Made by a program: the position numbers and the translations under genes
Shown: positions 8,385 through 17,968 of the stretch, piece by piece
Position numbering within the stretch: position 1 is the first letter of the stretch
Layout: every line of letters starts with the position of its first letter
The notes under the pieces: generated by a model
Database searches by the model: none
Told to the model about the DNA's origin: nothing
Seen by the model: only the letters and a program-made list of their open reading frames with translations
NCBI RefSeq assembly: GCF_003201815.1
Contig: NZ_QJKB01000005.1
Location: forward strand, 186,001-250,000
DNA: 64,000 nucleotides
Direction: 5' to 3'
Source: Undibacterium pigrum
Lineage (GTDB): Bacteria; Pseudomonadota; Gammaproteobacteria; Burkholderiales; Burkholderiaceae_D

Positions 8385-9341
8385 TCATTCAGAGGGTAGT
8401 GCTGCTGCAGTGGCCTGCAAGCCTTGTTCTACGGTATGGGGTGGCGACCAGGCAAGCAGTTTCCTGGTCTTGCTGATATCGACTTGCAATGACTGGCATA
8501 AGCGCCCGGCGACACTTTTCTTGCCCAGCATGCTGGCGGCGAGTGTCAACAAGCTGGCCGGAAAAGGAAACAGCCTGGATTTCACCTGCAAGGCTTGCGC
8601 GCACAGGCGAAATAGTTCTGTCGTCGACAAATCCCTGCCGTCCGATGCCAGGAAAATCTGGTTGCGGGCAGCAGGATGCAAACGGCAATGCAGGATGAGA
8701 TCAACCAGGTTACCCAGATACACCAGGCTGCGCTGGTTATGGATACTGCCCAGCGGCAAAGGCAGGCCACGGCGTATGCCACGCAACATGCTCAGGAAAT
8801 TGGCCTTGACGCCAGGTCCGTAAACCAGAGGTGGACGTATGATGGTGACGGCCATGCCAGTTTCGCTTGCCAGTTGCAGCAAGGCCTGCTCGGCTTCCTG
8901 CTTGGAAATGCCATAGGCATCTTGCGGCATGGGCGCATCGTCGGCAGTGAACGGTTGACCTGCCGTGGTGGCCTCACCATTCACCTTGACTGAACTCAGG
9001 TAGATAAATTGTTTGACCCCGGCAGCGGCAGACTGGCGTGCCAGTTGCAGGCTTGCAGCAACATTCACGGCACGGAATTGTGCCAGTGGATCATTCGCTG
9101 TCTCTTGCATGACATGTACCCGCGCTGCGCTATGGATGACGATGTCCACGCCTTGCAGATGTGCTGACCAGTCAGTGTCGGCGCTCATGTCGCCAATCAG
9201 GGGATTGCGCATTTCTGTGGCCTGCCAGTTCAGAGGACGGCGAGTTGGGCAAACCAGGCTGGCATCAGCAGCCAGGCAGGCGCGGGCAAGAGCCTGGCCG
9301 ACAAAGCCGCTGGCACCGGTCAACAGGATTACTTGCTTCAT
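8385..9341 (-). CDS. NAD-dependent epimerase/reductase (WbpV/WreQ-like)
   Basis: A 318-residue extended SDR. It opens with the Rossmann motif LTGASGFVGQALA, has VIHSAARVHVM, a catalytic Ser in IYLSSVKVNGE and the YGISK (YxxxK) motif, then IRPPLVYGPGVKANF. Proteins of this type next to an initiating transferase and a WbpM dehydratase (WbpV in Pseudomonas O-antigen loci, WreQ in Rhizobium) reduce the 4-keto group of UDP-4-keto-6-deoxy-GlcNAc to give UDP-QuiNAc or UDP-FucNAc. The exact stereochemistry cannot be read from sequence. It lies 3 bases after the GT2 gene and 10 bases before the transferase, so it is surely in the same transcript. Confidence 0.8.
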   Translation of the reverse strand: MKQVILLTGASGFVGQALARACLAADASLVCPTRRPLNWQATEMRNPLIGDMSADTDWSAHLQGVDIVIHSAARVHVMQETANDPLAQFRAVNVAASLQLARQSAAAGVKQFIYLSSVKVNGEATTAGQPFTADDAPMPQDAYGISKQEAEQALLQLASETGMAVTIIRPPLVYGPGVKANFLSMLRGIRRGLPLPLGSIHNQRSLVYLGNLVDLILHCRLHPAARNQIFLASDGRDLSTTELFRLCAQALQVKSRLFPFPASLLTLAASMLGKKSVAGRLCQSLQVDISKTRKLLAWSPPHTVEQGLQATAAALPSE

Positions 9342-9344
9342 ACT

Positions 9345-10136
9345 TTATTTAGGGGCCGACAGGTTGGACCGCCTGTCATAGACAAAATAGCGACGCGACA
9401 GAAATTTCAAAAAGCTGCGGAAAAACCAGCTGGCATGGCGTGATACCAGGTTGCGGTTCTTGTGGGCTGCGGTATGGGTGGCATGCAATTGCGGATAAAA
9501 GCGCACACCCTTGCCCAATAACTGGCGCGAGCGGTAACAGATATCCACATCTTCAAAATACATGAAATAGCGGGTATCAAAACCTTGCAGCGCCCTGTAG
9601 TGGCGTGCATCAAAGGCCAGGAAGGCGCCCGAGGCCCAGTCCACATGGCAGGCATCGGTCATGCTTTGCTTGTCATAAGGCTCGGACAGGGAACGCACGG
9701 CGACCATGCGCAATAAGGAAATCACATTCGGGAAGCGGCGTATATTCGCATCCACATACAAGTGCTGCTCATCACGGTAGAGGTTGATGGTGGCAACGGG
9801 AAAAGCATCGCGCCGCATATTCTCGACCAGGGTGGTGATGGTGTCGGCACTGATGGTGATGTCAGGGTTCATGACGATGAAGCTGTCACCCTCGGCAAAA
9901 CCGACGCTGTTACTGATCAGGTCAAACAGGTAATTATTGTTTTCACCAAAACCCAGACCGGGCTTGTCGTCGGTGTAGGAGATACCATGTTGCAGACAAT
10001 AGGCTTTCAGTGCGGGGGAAGGATGGTTATCCTTGATCCACACATGCATGTCCGCTGCTGCATCGCGCAAGCCACCCATGCCGCTTGCGATAAGCAGGTT
10101 TTCATGGCCGTGACTGACGATTGCGACATGTATCAT
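9345..10136 (-). CDS. family 2 glycosyltransferase (rhamnosyltransferase-like)
   Basis: A 263-residue GT-A fold enzyme. It has the N-terminal strand MIHVAIVSHGHENLL, an acceptor/nucleotide part with GFGENNNYLFD, the metal-site segment FIVMNPDITI, and WASGAFLAFDARHYRALQGFD then YFEDVDICYR, which are hallmarks of GT2 enzymes related to dTDP-rhamnosyltransferases. It would add a sugar, plausibly rhamnose made by rmlBACD in this operon, to the lipid-linked intermediate at the cytosolic membrane face. It starts 21 bases after the previous gene. The donor and linkage are inference. Confidence 0.85.
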   Translation of the reverse strand: MIHVAIVSHGHENLLIASGMGGLRDAAADMHVWIKDNHPSPALKAYCLQHGISYTDDKPGLGFGENNNYLFDLISNSVGFAEGDSFIVMNPDITISADTITTLVENMRRDAFPVATINLYRDEQHLYVDANIRRFPNVISLLRMVAVRSLSEPYDKQSMTDACHVDWASGAFLAFDARHYRALQGFDTRYFMYFEDVDICYRSRQLLGKGVRFYPQLHATHTAAHKNRNLVSRHASWFFRSFLKFLSRRYFVYDRRSNLSAPK

Positions 10137-10157
10137 ATTTAGCTAAGTGATGCTGCA

Positions 10158-11579
10158 TTAAGTCTTGTGACCAAGCTGCCGACTCTGTATCCAATACTTT
10201 AAAAATAATACGCCCAATTTCCAGTCTGGCAAATTATGGATGGGCGGCGTGAATAATTTCCTTGTGTACCAGATTTTCTCATAGAAATCGCAGTTTATAG
10301 GTGCCGGATTAAGCCACGGGGGTTGTTTTTCTTGTGAATTCAGCATTTCAGCCTGGCTGATGCGTCCTGCCACCTGTTCTATACCATGTACTTCCCTGAT
10401 CTTTTGCAGTATCGCAAGCTGGTCTATACCAGGGCGCTGCTGCTGTCGCAGATAATGATCCATGTCATCAAGCAAGCTTTCCTGGCTGGCAGATTTGAGC
10501 TGGTCTGCCGGTGAATAACCGTGTGCGCCAGTCAAAATGCCAAAGCAGGGCAAGCCCTTGACGGCCATTTCCGGGAAGGCCGTGCCACCCGTCAGCGGGA
10601 AGCTGTCGACATAGACACTGGCATCGCGCATGCAGACCAGATAGTCCTGATACGCCATGCGCTGATGGAATATTACTTGCGCACCCATTTGCCGCGCAGG
10701 TTTCCACCACCACCAGTTGGTTTTCAGGTTGGGGCCTATCAGCATGAGTTTGCGCCCTGTCCTGGCTTGCAGGCGTACGGCAAAATCAGGGAAGGAATAG
10801 GCACCGCCGGGTTTGAACTTGTAGGCCGAACCAGCACTGGCGATATGGCCTGTGGTGTTTTCAGACCGCGTTACTGTGCTGTCTGGCAACTTCAATGGGA
10901 TGCCAGCGAACACGCATTTATCGTGACTACCACGCAGCTTGCTGAGTTCCCAGCCGTAATAACTGAGTTCCAGCACCACATCGGCCATGCCATGACCATA
11001 AGAGAATACATGGTCAGCATGGTTATACATATAAATCCGGGTGCCGCAGAATTGCCTGGCCATGCCAGCAGCGATGACCGCTTCCATGTCATACGGGTGT
11101 ATATGCAGCACGACTATTTTGTAGCGGGCAAAGTGATTCAATAATGCCTGTATCTTTTCCTGTCTGTTGCTGAAACGGGGCAGGCAGATGCAGGGCTGGC
11201 TGGGCGTGCTGAGTTTCGCCCAGGTTTCTGGCGGTGCTTTTTCTGTCACCAGTACGGCAGAGTCCTGCAAAGCCTGGCTGGCGATCAAATGCTCAACCAC
11301 TCGAGTATGGCCGCTGCTGGTATATGCCTGGCTCAGCACATGCAGATAAGTCGCCTTGAATTCTTCTTGGGCCGGAGCCTTGAAGAGATGCTGGTAACGT
11401 TGCAGCAGCGCCAGTTCCAGTTCCGGCAGGGCATACTGGCCCAGATCGTTTTTCCACAACAGCTCACCAAGGGCACAGGCGCGCCGCACGCAGGTATCCA
11501 GCCCGTCAGCCGCCAGCACACGGTCTGTGCAATCCTGGATAAAGTTGGCGAGCTTGAGTTGGTGTTCAACGGTAGGCAT
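10158..11579 (-). CDS. putative glycosyltransferase of the polysaccharide locus
   Basis: A 473-residue soluble protein without an obvious membrane segment. The middle has IVVLHIHPYDMEAVIAAG, YMYNHADHVFSYG and VVLELSYYGWELSK, and the second half has LMLIGPNLKTNW, HQRMAYQDYLVCMRDASVY and FPLTGGTAFPEMAVKGLP. The last part looks like the C-terminal nucleotide-sugar site of GT-B glycosyltransferases (the GGTAFPEM loop). The N-terminal 120 residues are helical, as in some peptide- or repeat-bearing transferases. Its start overlaps the end of the flippase gene by 14 bases, so translation is likely coupled. Together with the GT2 enzyme it is one of only two candidate transferases in the locus. Family assignment is moderate. 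Confidence 0.6.
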   Translation of the reverse strand: MPTVEHQLKLANFIQDCTDRVLAADGLDTCVRRACALGELLWKNDLGQYALPELELALLQRYQHLFKAPAQEEFKATYLHVLSQAYTSSGHTRVVEHLIASQALQDSAVLVTEKAPPETWAKLSTPSQPCICLPRFSNRQEKIQALLNHFARYKIVVLHIHPYDMEAVIAAGMARQFCGTRIYMYNHADHVFSYGHGMADVVLELSYYGWELSKLRGSHDKCVFAGIPLKLPDSTVTRSENTTGHIASAGSAYKFKPGGAYSFPDFAVRLQARTGRKLMLIGPNLKTNWWWWKPARQMGAQVIFHQRMAYQDYLVCMRDASVYVDSFPLTGGTAFPEMAVKGLPCFGILTGAHGYSPADQLKSASQESLLDDMDHYLRQQQRPGIDQLAILQKIREVHGIEQVAGRISQAEMLNSQEKQPPWLNPAPINCDFYEKIWYTRKLFTPPIHNLPDWKLGVLFLKYWIQSRQLGHKT

Positions 11580-12813
11580 ATTTTTTCAAAATCCAGGCGA
11601 TACATGCCCAATACAATACATAGTTAATGCAAAAAGCAATGACTGCACCCTGCAAGCCAAATGCCGGGGTCAGCAGATAAGTCAGGGCCACCAGCGACAG
11701 GCTGAAGACAATCTCGGTAATCACATAAGGCGTCGTCAGCGCCCGGCCCAGCATGACAAAGCCCAGCACCCAGCTACCTATCTTGATAAAGTCGCCCACC
11801 AGTTGCCAGGCCAGTAGCTGCAACATGGGGCGAAATTCTTCAGTGAACACCAGCCACAGCATGAGGTCACGCAAAAGATAGACCATGACTGCACCCAGTG
11901 CTGTCAATGGCAAAACGAAGCGATACACGCGGGCGATTTCTTTTTTTAATTCTGCTGCAGCCTTGATTTCTGCCAGGCGCGGCAGGTAATACACCGTTAG
12001 CGTGGTCGTGATAAGCATGAGATAAATATCACTGATGCGTGTCACTGCCTGCCAGTAACCGGCCTGCTGCCAGCCAAAATCCTGCACCAGCTGGTTGCGT
12101 ATCAGCATCTGGCTCAGTGGCACCACGGTGGCCGTGACGATGGCCATCAAGGCATAGGCGCCGAGCTTGCGCAGCATGTCCCTGTCAGCCTTTGCAAACA
12201 GCATGCCCAGGCTGAACCACTTGCTGCGCAAGCAGAGGACGAGAGTAATGATGGCGACGAAAGACTGGTTCACTGCCAGCGCCACCAGAGCACCATACAG
12301 ACCCCAGACACTGGCCAGCCACCAGGTTGCCAGCAGGGTGACTATGCTGGTGGCGATATTGGCGCCTACATAGGCCGCCACTGCTTTCTTGCCATTCAAA
12401 ATCGCCAGCAACAGCGTATTCAAGACAAACAGCACCAGGCTGGCGGCCAGCCATAAAAACACGCTGCCATACTGCGCATTTTTTAAGAGCAATACCGCCA
12501 GTTGCTGGTGAAATACCGCAATCACGGCAGAGGTGGCCAGTGAACAATACAGCGAGATACGCGCAGCACTGGCCCAGACCTTGTGCTGGGCGGTTTCATC
12601 ATCGCCATGTTCGGCGGTGTACTTCGTGACGCCAGTCGAAATCGCCCCGCTGGCAAAGGATAAAATCATGGTCACGGCATTCTGGAACTGGCCGATGACG
12701 GCATAGCCGCCCGGCCCCACATACACGGCCAGCAATTTGTTCAGGCCCAGCATGGTCAGCATTCTGACCATGACGGCAATCGCATTCAAGAGGCTGGTAC
12801 GTACCAGTGTCAT
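11566..12813 (-). CDS. wzx: Wzx-type lipid-linked oligosaccharide flippase
   Basis: A 415-residue polytopic membrane protein with roughly 10-12 hydrophobic helices. It opens with SLLNAIAVMVRMLTMLGLNKLLA and the conserved GPGGYAVIGQFQN, as in WzxE-like members of the MATE/polysaccharide transporter family, and carries TKYTAEHGDD just after. It moves the undecaprenyl-linked repeat unit from the cytosolic to the periplasmic face. Its start codon shares a base with the stop of fdtB (TAATG) and its 3' end overlaps the next gene. Resemblance to WzxE, which handles an amino-dideoxyhexose in enterobacterial common antigen, fits the amino-sugar genes here (inference). Confidence 0.87.
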   Translation of the reverse strand: MTLVRTSLLNAIAVMVRMLTMLGLNKLLAVYVGPGGYAVIGQFQNAVTMILSFASGAISTGVTKYTAEHGDDETAQHKVWASAARISLYCSLATSAVIAVFHQQLAVLLLKNAQYGSVFLWLAASLVLFVLNTLLLAILNGKKAVAAYVGANIATSIVTLLATWWLASVWGLYGALVALAVNQSFVAIITLVLCLRSKWFSLGMLFAKADRDMLRKLGAYALMAIVTATVVPLSQMLIRNQLVQDFGWQQAGYWQAVTRISDIYLMLITTTLTVYYLPRLAEIKAAAELKKEIARVYRFVLPLTALGAVMVYLLRDLMLWLVFTEEFRPMLQLLAWQLVGDFIKIGSWVLGFVMLGRALTTPYVITEIVFSLSLVALTYLLTPAFGLQGAVIAFCINYVLYWACIAWILKKYAYR

Positions 12814-13949
12814 TATCTGGTAACTGAGGTAGCCGACTCAGCTTGCAGGACAAAATCGCGCACGGCGGCGATGACGCGGCTGACATCTTCCGGTGCAAGA
12901 TATGGGTCTAGCGGCAGGCTCAGTTCTTCTGCATGGATTTGCTCAGACAGTGGGAAACTGCCCACACGCAGTTGCAATTCAGCATAAGCCGGTTGCAGAT
13001 GCGGCGGGATAGGGTAGTGCACCAGGCTGCCTATGCCAGCATCCTGTAAGTGTTTTTGCAGGGCATCACGTTTGGCATGACGCACGGCATAGATATGCCA
13101 GACTGGCTCAGACCACTCAGGCACAAAGGGTATCACCAGGCCAGGCAAGTCTTTCAAGCCTTCCTGATATTGCTGCGCCAGCGCGCGACGCTGTACATTC
13201 CAGCCATCAAGCCTGTGCAGTTTTACCCGCAGCAAAGCTGCCTGCAATTCATCAAGGCGCGAGTTATAGCCCTTGACTTCATTATGGTATTTGATTTGCG
13301 AACCATAGTTGCGCAAGACTTTTAATTGCTTGGCCAGCTCTGCATCATTGGTGGTGACACCACCCGCATCGCCCAGCGCACCGAGGTTCTTGCCCGGATA
13401 AAAACTATGAGCAGCAGCATCACCCAGGCCACCAGAGACACGCCCTTTATATGTCGCGCCATGCGATTGCGCCGCATCTTCTATGACTTTCAAACCATGT
13501 TCGCGGGCGATGGCGATAATCGGGTCCATATCTGCCAACTGCCCATACAGATGCACGACCATGATGGCCTTGGTTTTTGGAGTAATGGCCGCCGCGATTT
13601 TTGCAGGATCGATATTGTAGGTAGCCAGGTCCGGCTCCACCGCCACTGGCGTGGCACCCGCATACGACACCGCCAGCCAGCTGGCGATATAGGTATTCGA
13701 AGGCACAATGACTTCATCACCTTCGCCTATGCCATAGGCACGCAAGATCAGATGCAGCGCATCCATGCCATTGCCAACACCAACGCAATACTGGCTGCCA
13801 CAGTAAGTAGCATATTCAGCTTCAAAGGCTTCCAGCTGCTTGCCCTGGATAAACCAGCCGCTATCAAGCACATCATTAAAAGCCTGATTCAACTCTGCAC
13901 GCAAATCCTGATGCTGAGGCTTGAGTTCCAGATAAGGTAAAGATTTCAT
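12813..13949 (-). CDS. fdtB: dTDP-3-amino-3,6-dideoxyhexose transaminase (FdtB/QdtB-like)
   Basis: A 378-residue DegT/DnrJ/EryC1/StrS aminotransferase using PLP and glutamate. It has [19 protein letters not shown] (cofactor-binding start), [14 protein letters not shown] segment around residue 85, the EDAAQSHGA motif, [16 protein letters not shown] with the Schiff-base Lys, and [25 protein letters not shown]. With FdtA encoded just upstream it would aminate a dTDP-3-keto-6-deoxyhexose at C3, making dTDP-Fuc3N or dTDP-Qui3N. The start at 13949 gives [10 protein letters not shown]; an ATG three codons upstream (13958) is possible. It is separated from fdtA by 116 bases that contain a dispersed repeat. 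Fdt versus Qdt cannot be decided from sequence. Confidence 0.87.
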   Translation of the reverse strand: MKSLPYLELKPQHQDLRAELNQAFNDVLDSGWFIQGKQLEAFEAEYATYCGSQYCVGVGNGMDALHLILRAYGIGEGDEVIVPSNTYIASWLAVSYAGATPVAVEPDLATYNIDPAKIAAAITPKTKAIMVVHLYGQLADMDPIIAIAREHGLKVIEDAAQSHGATYKGRVSGGLGDAAAHSFYPGKNLGALGDAGGVTTNDAELAKQLKVLRNYGSQIKYHNEVKGYNSRLDELQAALLRVKLHRLDGWNVQRRALAQQYQEGLKDLPGLVIPFVPEWSEPVWHIYAVRHAKRDALQKHLQDAGIGSLVHYPIPPHLQPAYAELQLRVGSFPLSEQIHAEELSLPLDPYLAPEDVSRVIAAVRDFVLQAESATSVTR

Positions 13950-14015
13950 GTTATCCATTCGTCTAAAGAATGAAGACTACTGAGTGAACTCATAGAGATT
14001 TTCTCTTGTGAATTT

Positions 14016-14041
14016 CTCTGTGTCTCTGTGCCTCTGTGGTG
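14016..14041. repeat. third copy of the CTCTGTGTCTC-type dispersed repeat
   Basis: The text CTCTGTGTCTCTGTGCCTCT followed by GTGGTG matches the repeat pair at 4317-4443, here as a single copy between fdtA and fdtB. It breaks an otherwise tightly packed operon, suggesting that the repeat was inserted there. Confidence 0.75.
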
Positions 14042-14065
14042 AGAGGTTTTTTGTGAATTACAAAT

Positions 14066-14467
14066 TCAGGTCGTTTCTAAGAACTTCAAAAACTCATCAT
14101 ACTTGCGCAAATAATCTGCCTCGTCATAGTGCTGGTCAGCAAACACCAGCAAGACGCAATCTTCTGTGAAATTTTTCATTTCATGCCAGATGCGCGTACC
14201 GATATAAACACCTTTGGCCGGGGAATCAAGTTCGAGTTCTACGCGCTCTTTGCCATCATCAAACACCATGGTGCAGGAGCCGCGTACGGCAACGGCCACT
14301 TGCTGCAAGGTCTTGTGGGCATGAAAGCCGCGCTCAACACCTTCCAGCGTACCAAAAATATAGTAGACCCTGGCGATAGGAAAAGGGATGTCCTGGTTGG
14401 CCTCGACGGCGACTAGGCTGCCGCGCTCATCACCGAGCACGCGCATAGGTATCATTTGCAGTTTCAC
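14066..14467 (-). CDS. fdtA: dTDP-4-dehydro-6-deoxyglucose 3,4-ketoisomerase
   Basis: A 133-residue small cupin. The segments RGSLVAVEANQDIPFPI, YYIFGTLEGVERGFHAHK and WHEMKNFTEDCVLLVFAD are standard for FdtA/QdtA/TylM3-type sugar isomerases; the His in GFHAHK belongs to the active site. It moves the keto group of dTDP-4-keto-6-deoxyglucose (the RmlB product) from C4 to C3 so that FdtB can aminate it. The gene overlaps the end of rmlD by 4 bases, so it is translated with the rml genes. Whether the product has galacto (FdtA) or gluco (QdtA) configuration is not readable. Confidence 0.9.
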   Translation of the reverse strand: MKLQMIPMRVLGDERGSLVAVEANQDIPFPIARVYYIFGTLEGVERGFHAHKTLQQVAVAVRGSCTMVFDDGKERVELELDSPAKGVYIGTRIWHEMKNFTEDCVLLVFADQHYDEADYLRKYDEFLKFLETT

Positions 14468-15441
14468 TTGGCCTGACCTTGAGCTTGAGTTGTTGAGTGT
14501 AGTGGTGCAGAAGCAGGAGCCTGCACACTTTGCATGCAGGCGTCCAGGGTGCTGCGCCAGTCTGGTATGGACAATCCAAATGCAGCCTGCAATTTTTCTG
14601 TGCTCAATAAAGAGTTATGCGGGCGACGCGCAGGCACAGGATATTCACTGGCTGGTATGCCACTGATCTGCGGCGCAGCCTTGCCCAGTTTGTTTTGCTG
14701 GTCTGCCAGTTCTATGATGGCGGCGGCAAATTCAAACCAGTTGGTCGCGCCTGTGGCACTGAGGTGATACACACCACCAAATTGCTGCCACCAGCTCACC
14801 GCGTCTTTCGATCGCTGCAATTGTGCCAGTATCTCGCAAGTAGCAGCAGCCAGCCAGTCAGCCGAATTGGGGGTGCCCCACTGGTCGTTGACGACGCGCA
14901 ATTGATCGCGTTCACGCGCCAGTTTCAGCATGGTCAGGAAAAAATTCTTGCCAAAGTTTGAGTACACCCAGCTGGTGCGCAAGATCAGGTGCTGGCAGCC
15001 GCTGGCGATGATGGCTTGTTCGCCAGCCAGCTTGGTTTTGCCATATACATTCAAGGGACCCGTCGCATCAGTTTCTGCATAAGCCTGCCAGTTACCTGCT
15101 GCATCTGCCTTGTCTCCGGCATACACATAATCTGTCGAATAATGGATGAGGCCCGCACCCAGCTTGCGTGCTTCTTCTGCCATGATGGCGGGTGCTGTCA
15201 CATTGATGGCATGGGCCTTGTCTGCTTCATTCTCTGCGAGATCTACCGCGGTATAAGCCGCCGGATTGATGATCAGGTCCGGCTTGAAGTCAGTGATGCA
15301 CAGTCGCAATTGCGCGGCGTTGCTCAAATCCAGTTCTGCTCTTTGCGGCGCATGGATGATGGCAGTTGCAGGCAAGCGTGATAAGTGTGGCAGGAGGGCA
15401 TGACCCAGTTGCCCACTCGTGCCTGTCAATAATATCCTCAT
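14464..15441 (-). CDS. rfbD: dTDP-4-dehydrorhamnose reductase
   Basis: A 325-residue SDR that performs the last step to dTDP-L-rhamnose with NAD(P)H. It shows the nucleotide motif LLTGTSGQLGHAL, INPAAYTAVDLAE, the YSTDYVYAG segment, the YGKTKLAGE catalytic YxxxK, and LRTSWVYSNFGKNF. The C-terminal tail of about 15 residues (SAPLHSTTQAQGQ) is longer than usual and low complexity. It overlaps rmlC by 4 bases upstream and fdtA by 4 bases downstream. Also known as rmlD. Confidence 0.95.
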   Translation of the reverse strand: MRILLTGTSGQLGHALLPHLSRLPATAIIHAPQRAELDLSNAAQLRLCITDFKPDLIINPAAYTAVDLAENEADKAHAINVTAPAIMAEEARKLGAGLIHYSTDYVYAGDKADAAGNWQAYAETDATGPLNVYGKTKLAGEQAIIASGCQHLILRTSWVYSNFGKNFFLTMLKLARERDQLRVVNDQWGTPNSADWLAAATCEILAQLQRSKDAVSWWQQFGGVYHLSATGATNWFEFAAAIIELADQQNKLGKAAPQISGIPASEYPVPARRPHNSLLSTEKLQAAFGLSIPDWRSTLDACMQSVQAPASAPLHSTTQAQGQAK

Positions 15442-15983
15442 GCAAAGACCTCAGCCTGGGCCAGGGGTTTGCCCAAGGCGTCTTTTGCTGACAGCAAGGG
15501 TGCATCTGTCAAAGGCCAGTCTATGCCCAGCGCAGGGTCATTCCATAACAGGCAACGTTCATGTTCAGGTGCCCAGTAATCAGTGGTCTTGTACAAGAAT
15601 TCTGCACTCTCGCTCAGGACCAGAAAGCCGTGGGCAAAGCCTGGCGGTATCCATAACTGTCGCTTGTTTTCTGCCGACAGAATTTCTGCCGTGGCCTTAC
15701 CAAAACTGGGGGAGGACTTGCGCAAATCAACGACGACATCAAACACTTCACCCGCAGTGACGCGCACCAGCTTGCCCTGGCTTTGCTGTATCTGGTAATG
15801 CAAGCCGCGCAAGACATTCTTTGCCGACTTGGAGTGATTGTCCTGCACAAAAGCCGTGGTGACACCAGTCAGCTCAGCAAAGGTTTTGGCATTGAAGCTT
15901 TCATAAAAAAAGCCGCGGTCATCACCGAAAACCCTGGGCTCCAGCAGCAAGACATCCGGTAGTCCGGTTTCTATCACTTTCAT
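15438..15983 (-). CDS. rfbC: dTDP-4-dehydrorhamnose 3,5-epimerase
   Basis: A 181-residue cupin epimerase of normal length. It inverts C3 and C5 of dTDP-4-keto-6-deoxyglucose. Motifs include FYESFNAKTFAEL, the catalytic-His segment VQDNHSKSAKNVLRGLHYQ, GEVFDVVVDLRKSSPSFG, and the C-terminal IPPGFAHGFLVLSE. It begins 3 bases after rmlA and overlaps rmlD. Also called rmlC. Confidence 0.95.
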   Translation of the reverse strand: MKVIETGLPDVLLLEPRVFGDDRGFFYESFNAKTFAELTGVTTAFVQDNHSKSAKNVLRGLHYQIQQSQGKLVRVTAGEVFDVVVDLRKSSPSFGKATAEILSAENKRQLWIPPGFAHGFLVLSESAEFLYKTTDYWAPEHERCLLWNDPALGIDWPLTDAPLLSAKDALGKPLAQAEVFA

Positions 15984-15986
15984 GTA

Positions 15987-16904
15987 TCAATACGCTTTCT
16001 TGTTCAATAGTTGCAGCAGATACTGGCCATACTCATTTTTCTTGAGCGGCTGTGCCAGTTTTTCCAGCTCGGCATCACTGATGTAATGACGGCGGTAGGC
16101 AATTTCTTCAGGGCAGGCAACTTTCAGGCCCTGGCGTTTTTCTATGGTGGCGATGAACTGGCCAGCTTCCAGCAGGGATTCATGGGTGCCGGTATCCAGC
16201 CAGGCCATGCCCCTGCCCATTAATTGCACATCCAGTTTGCCCTGCTTCAGGTATTCATTATTGACATCGGTGATTTCCAGCTCACCACGCGCCGATGGCC
16301 TGATATTCGCCGCGATATCACAAACCTGATTGTCATAGAAATACAGGCCAGTGACGGCATAATTGGATTTTGGCTGCTGCGGTTTTTCTTCTATGCTGAT
16401 GGCATGGCGTTTGTCATCAAATTCAACGACGCCATAACGCTCAGGATCTTGCACATGATAGGCAAATACGGTGGCGCCTTCTTGCTGCGCATCCGCCTGA
16501 CGCAATTGCGATTCAAAATCATTGCCATAATAAATATTGTCGCCAAGTATCAGGGCAGTATTGGCGTTGCCAACAAATTCCTTACCTATGATAAAAGCCT
16601 GGGCCAGGCCATCAGGCGAGGGCTGCACGGCATAAGTGATTTGTATGCCCCATTGATTGCCATTGCCCAGCAGCTCGGCGAAGCGCGGCGTATCCTGTGG
16701 TGTGGAAATGATGAGGATATCGCGTATCCCCGCCAGCATCAGCGAGGTCAGCGGGTAATAAATCATGGGTTTGTCATAGACAGGCAGCAATTGCTTGGAG
16801 ATAGCCTGGGTCACAGGATACAGGCGCGTGCCTGAACCACCAGCCAGGATGATGCCCTTGCGTGCGGATGTATTGCTCATGTTTTTACTGACCTGACTGC
16901 TCAT
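15987..16904 (-). CDS. rfbA: glucose-1-phosphate thymidylyltransferase
   Basis: A 305-residue nucleotidyltransferase that joins glucose-1-P and dTTP to dTDP-glucose. Its active site [16 protein letters not shown] comes about 20 residues in, followed by [41 protein letters not shown] and [13 protein letters not shown]. The chosen start shares an ATGA with the stop of rmlB and has GAGGAAGAAG just before it, so coupling to rmlB is likely; a shorter form starting at the ATG at 16880 is possible and is closer to the usual family N-terminus. Also called rmlA. Confidence 0.94.
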   Translation of the reverse strand: MSSQVSKNMSNTSARKGIILAGGSGTRLYPVTQAISKQLLPVYDKPMIYYPLTSLMLAGIRDILIISTPQDTPRFAELLGNGNQWGIQITYAVQPSPDGLAQAFIIGKEFVGNANTALILGDNIYYGNDFESQLRQADAQQEGATVFAYHVQDPERYGVVEFDDKRHAISIEEKPQQPKSNYAVTGLYFYDNQVCDIAANIRPSARGELEITDVNNEYLKQGKLDVQLMGRGMAWLDTGTHESLLEAGQFIATIEKRQGLKVACPEEIAYRRHYISDAELEKLAQPLKKNEYGQYLLQLLNKKAY

Positions 16905-17968
16905 GCTTCTTCCTCATCTTCATATTGCAGTGCTACCCATTTCAGGTATTCGCCCGACTGTACCTGTTTGGTCCATTCATCATTGGCCAGATACCATTCC
17001 ACGGTTTTTCTGAGACCGGTAGTGAAAGTTTCTTGTGGCTTCCAGCCCAGTTCTTTCTCTATCTTGCGGGCATCAATAGCATAACGGCGGTCGTGGCCGG
17101 GTCTGTCGGTGATATGTTTGATCTGGTCCTTGTAGCTGCCCTGGGCCTTGGGTTGCAATTCATCCAGCAGTTCACACAGGGTATGCACGACACTCAGATT
17201 GGTTTGCTCATTCCAGCCACCAACATTATAGGTTTCCCCCAGCCTGCCTGCTTCCAGTACCCGGCGTATGGCCGAGCAATGGTCCTTGACATACAGCCAG
17301 TCACGCACTTGCAGGCCATCGCCATAGACAGGCAAGTCTTTGCCAGCGCGGGCATTGGTAATCATCAGGGGGATGAGTTTTTCAGGGAAATGGTAAGGAC
17401 CATAATTGTTGGAACAATTGGTCGTCAGCACCGGCAAGCCATAGGTATGGTGGTAAGCCCGCACCAGATGGTCAGATGCCGCCTTGGTCGCAGAGTAAGG
17501 GCTGTTTGGCGCATATGCCGTGGTTTCGCTAAATGCCGCATCGTCTGCTGCCAGCGTGCCATAGACTTCATCGGTAGAGATATGCAGGAAACGGAAGTTT
17601 TCTTTATCTTCGCCTTCCAGGCTTTGCCAGTAAGTGCGTGCGGCTTCCAGCAGGCTGAAAGTGCCATTCACATTGGTAGTGACAAAAGCTGCCGGGCCAA
17701 CAATCGAGCGGTCTACATGGCTTTCTGCCGCGAAATGGATGATGGCTCTGGGTTGATATTCAAAAAACAAGCCGCACAGATGTGCACTGTCATTGATGTC
17801 ACCTTTGACAAAAACATGACGTGCATCATTATTCAGGCTAGCCAGATTATTCAAATTGCCAGCGTAGGTCAGTTTGTCGTAATTGAGGACAGACTCATCT
17901 GACTGGGCCAGCCAGTCCAGAACAAAATTGGCACCAATGAAACCCGCGCCCCCTGTGACAAAAATCAT
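16901..17968 (-). CDS. rfbB: dTDP-glucose 4,6-dehydratase
   Basis: A 355-residue extended SDR, first gene of the polysaccharide transcript. It has [29 protein letters not shown], the catalytic STDEVYG, and [20 protein letters not shown] with the YxxxK pair, then [16 protein letters not shown]. Its product, dTDP-4-keto-6-deoxyglucose, feeds both the rhamnose branch (RmlC, RmlD) and the 3-amino branch (FdtA, FdtB). The start ATG at 17968 has AGGAG 7 bases upstream. Also called rmlB. Confidence 0.96.
   Translation of the reverse strand: MIFVTGGAGFIGANFVLDWLAQSDESVLNYDKLTYAGNLNNLASLNNDARHVFVKGDINDSAHLCGLFFEYQPRAIIHFAAESHVDRSIVGPAAFVTTNVNGTFSLLEAARTYWQSLEGEDKENFRFLHISTDEVYGTLAADDAAFSETTAYAPNSPYSATKAASDHLVRAYHHTYGLPVLTTNCSNNYGPYHFPEKLIPLMITNARAGKDLPVYGDGLQVRDWLYVKDHCSAIRRVLEAGRLGETYNVGGWNEQTNLSVVHTLCELLDELQPKAQGSYKDQIKHITDRPGHDRRYAIDARKIEKELGWKPQETFTTGLRKTVEWYLANDEWTKQVQSGEYLKWVALQYEDEEEA

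Noticed and set aside
16925..17902. Open frame of 325 codons opposite rmlB
   Set aside because: Shadow of rmlB, no recognisable domain, no ribosome site.
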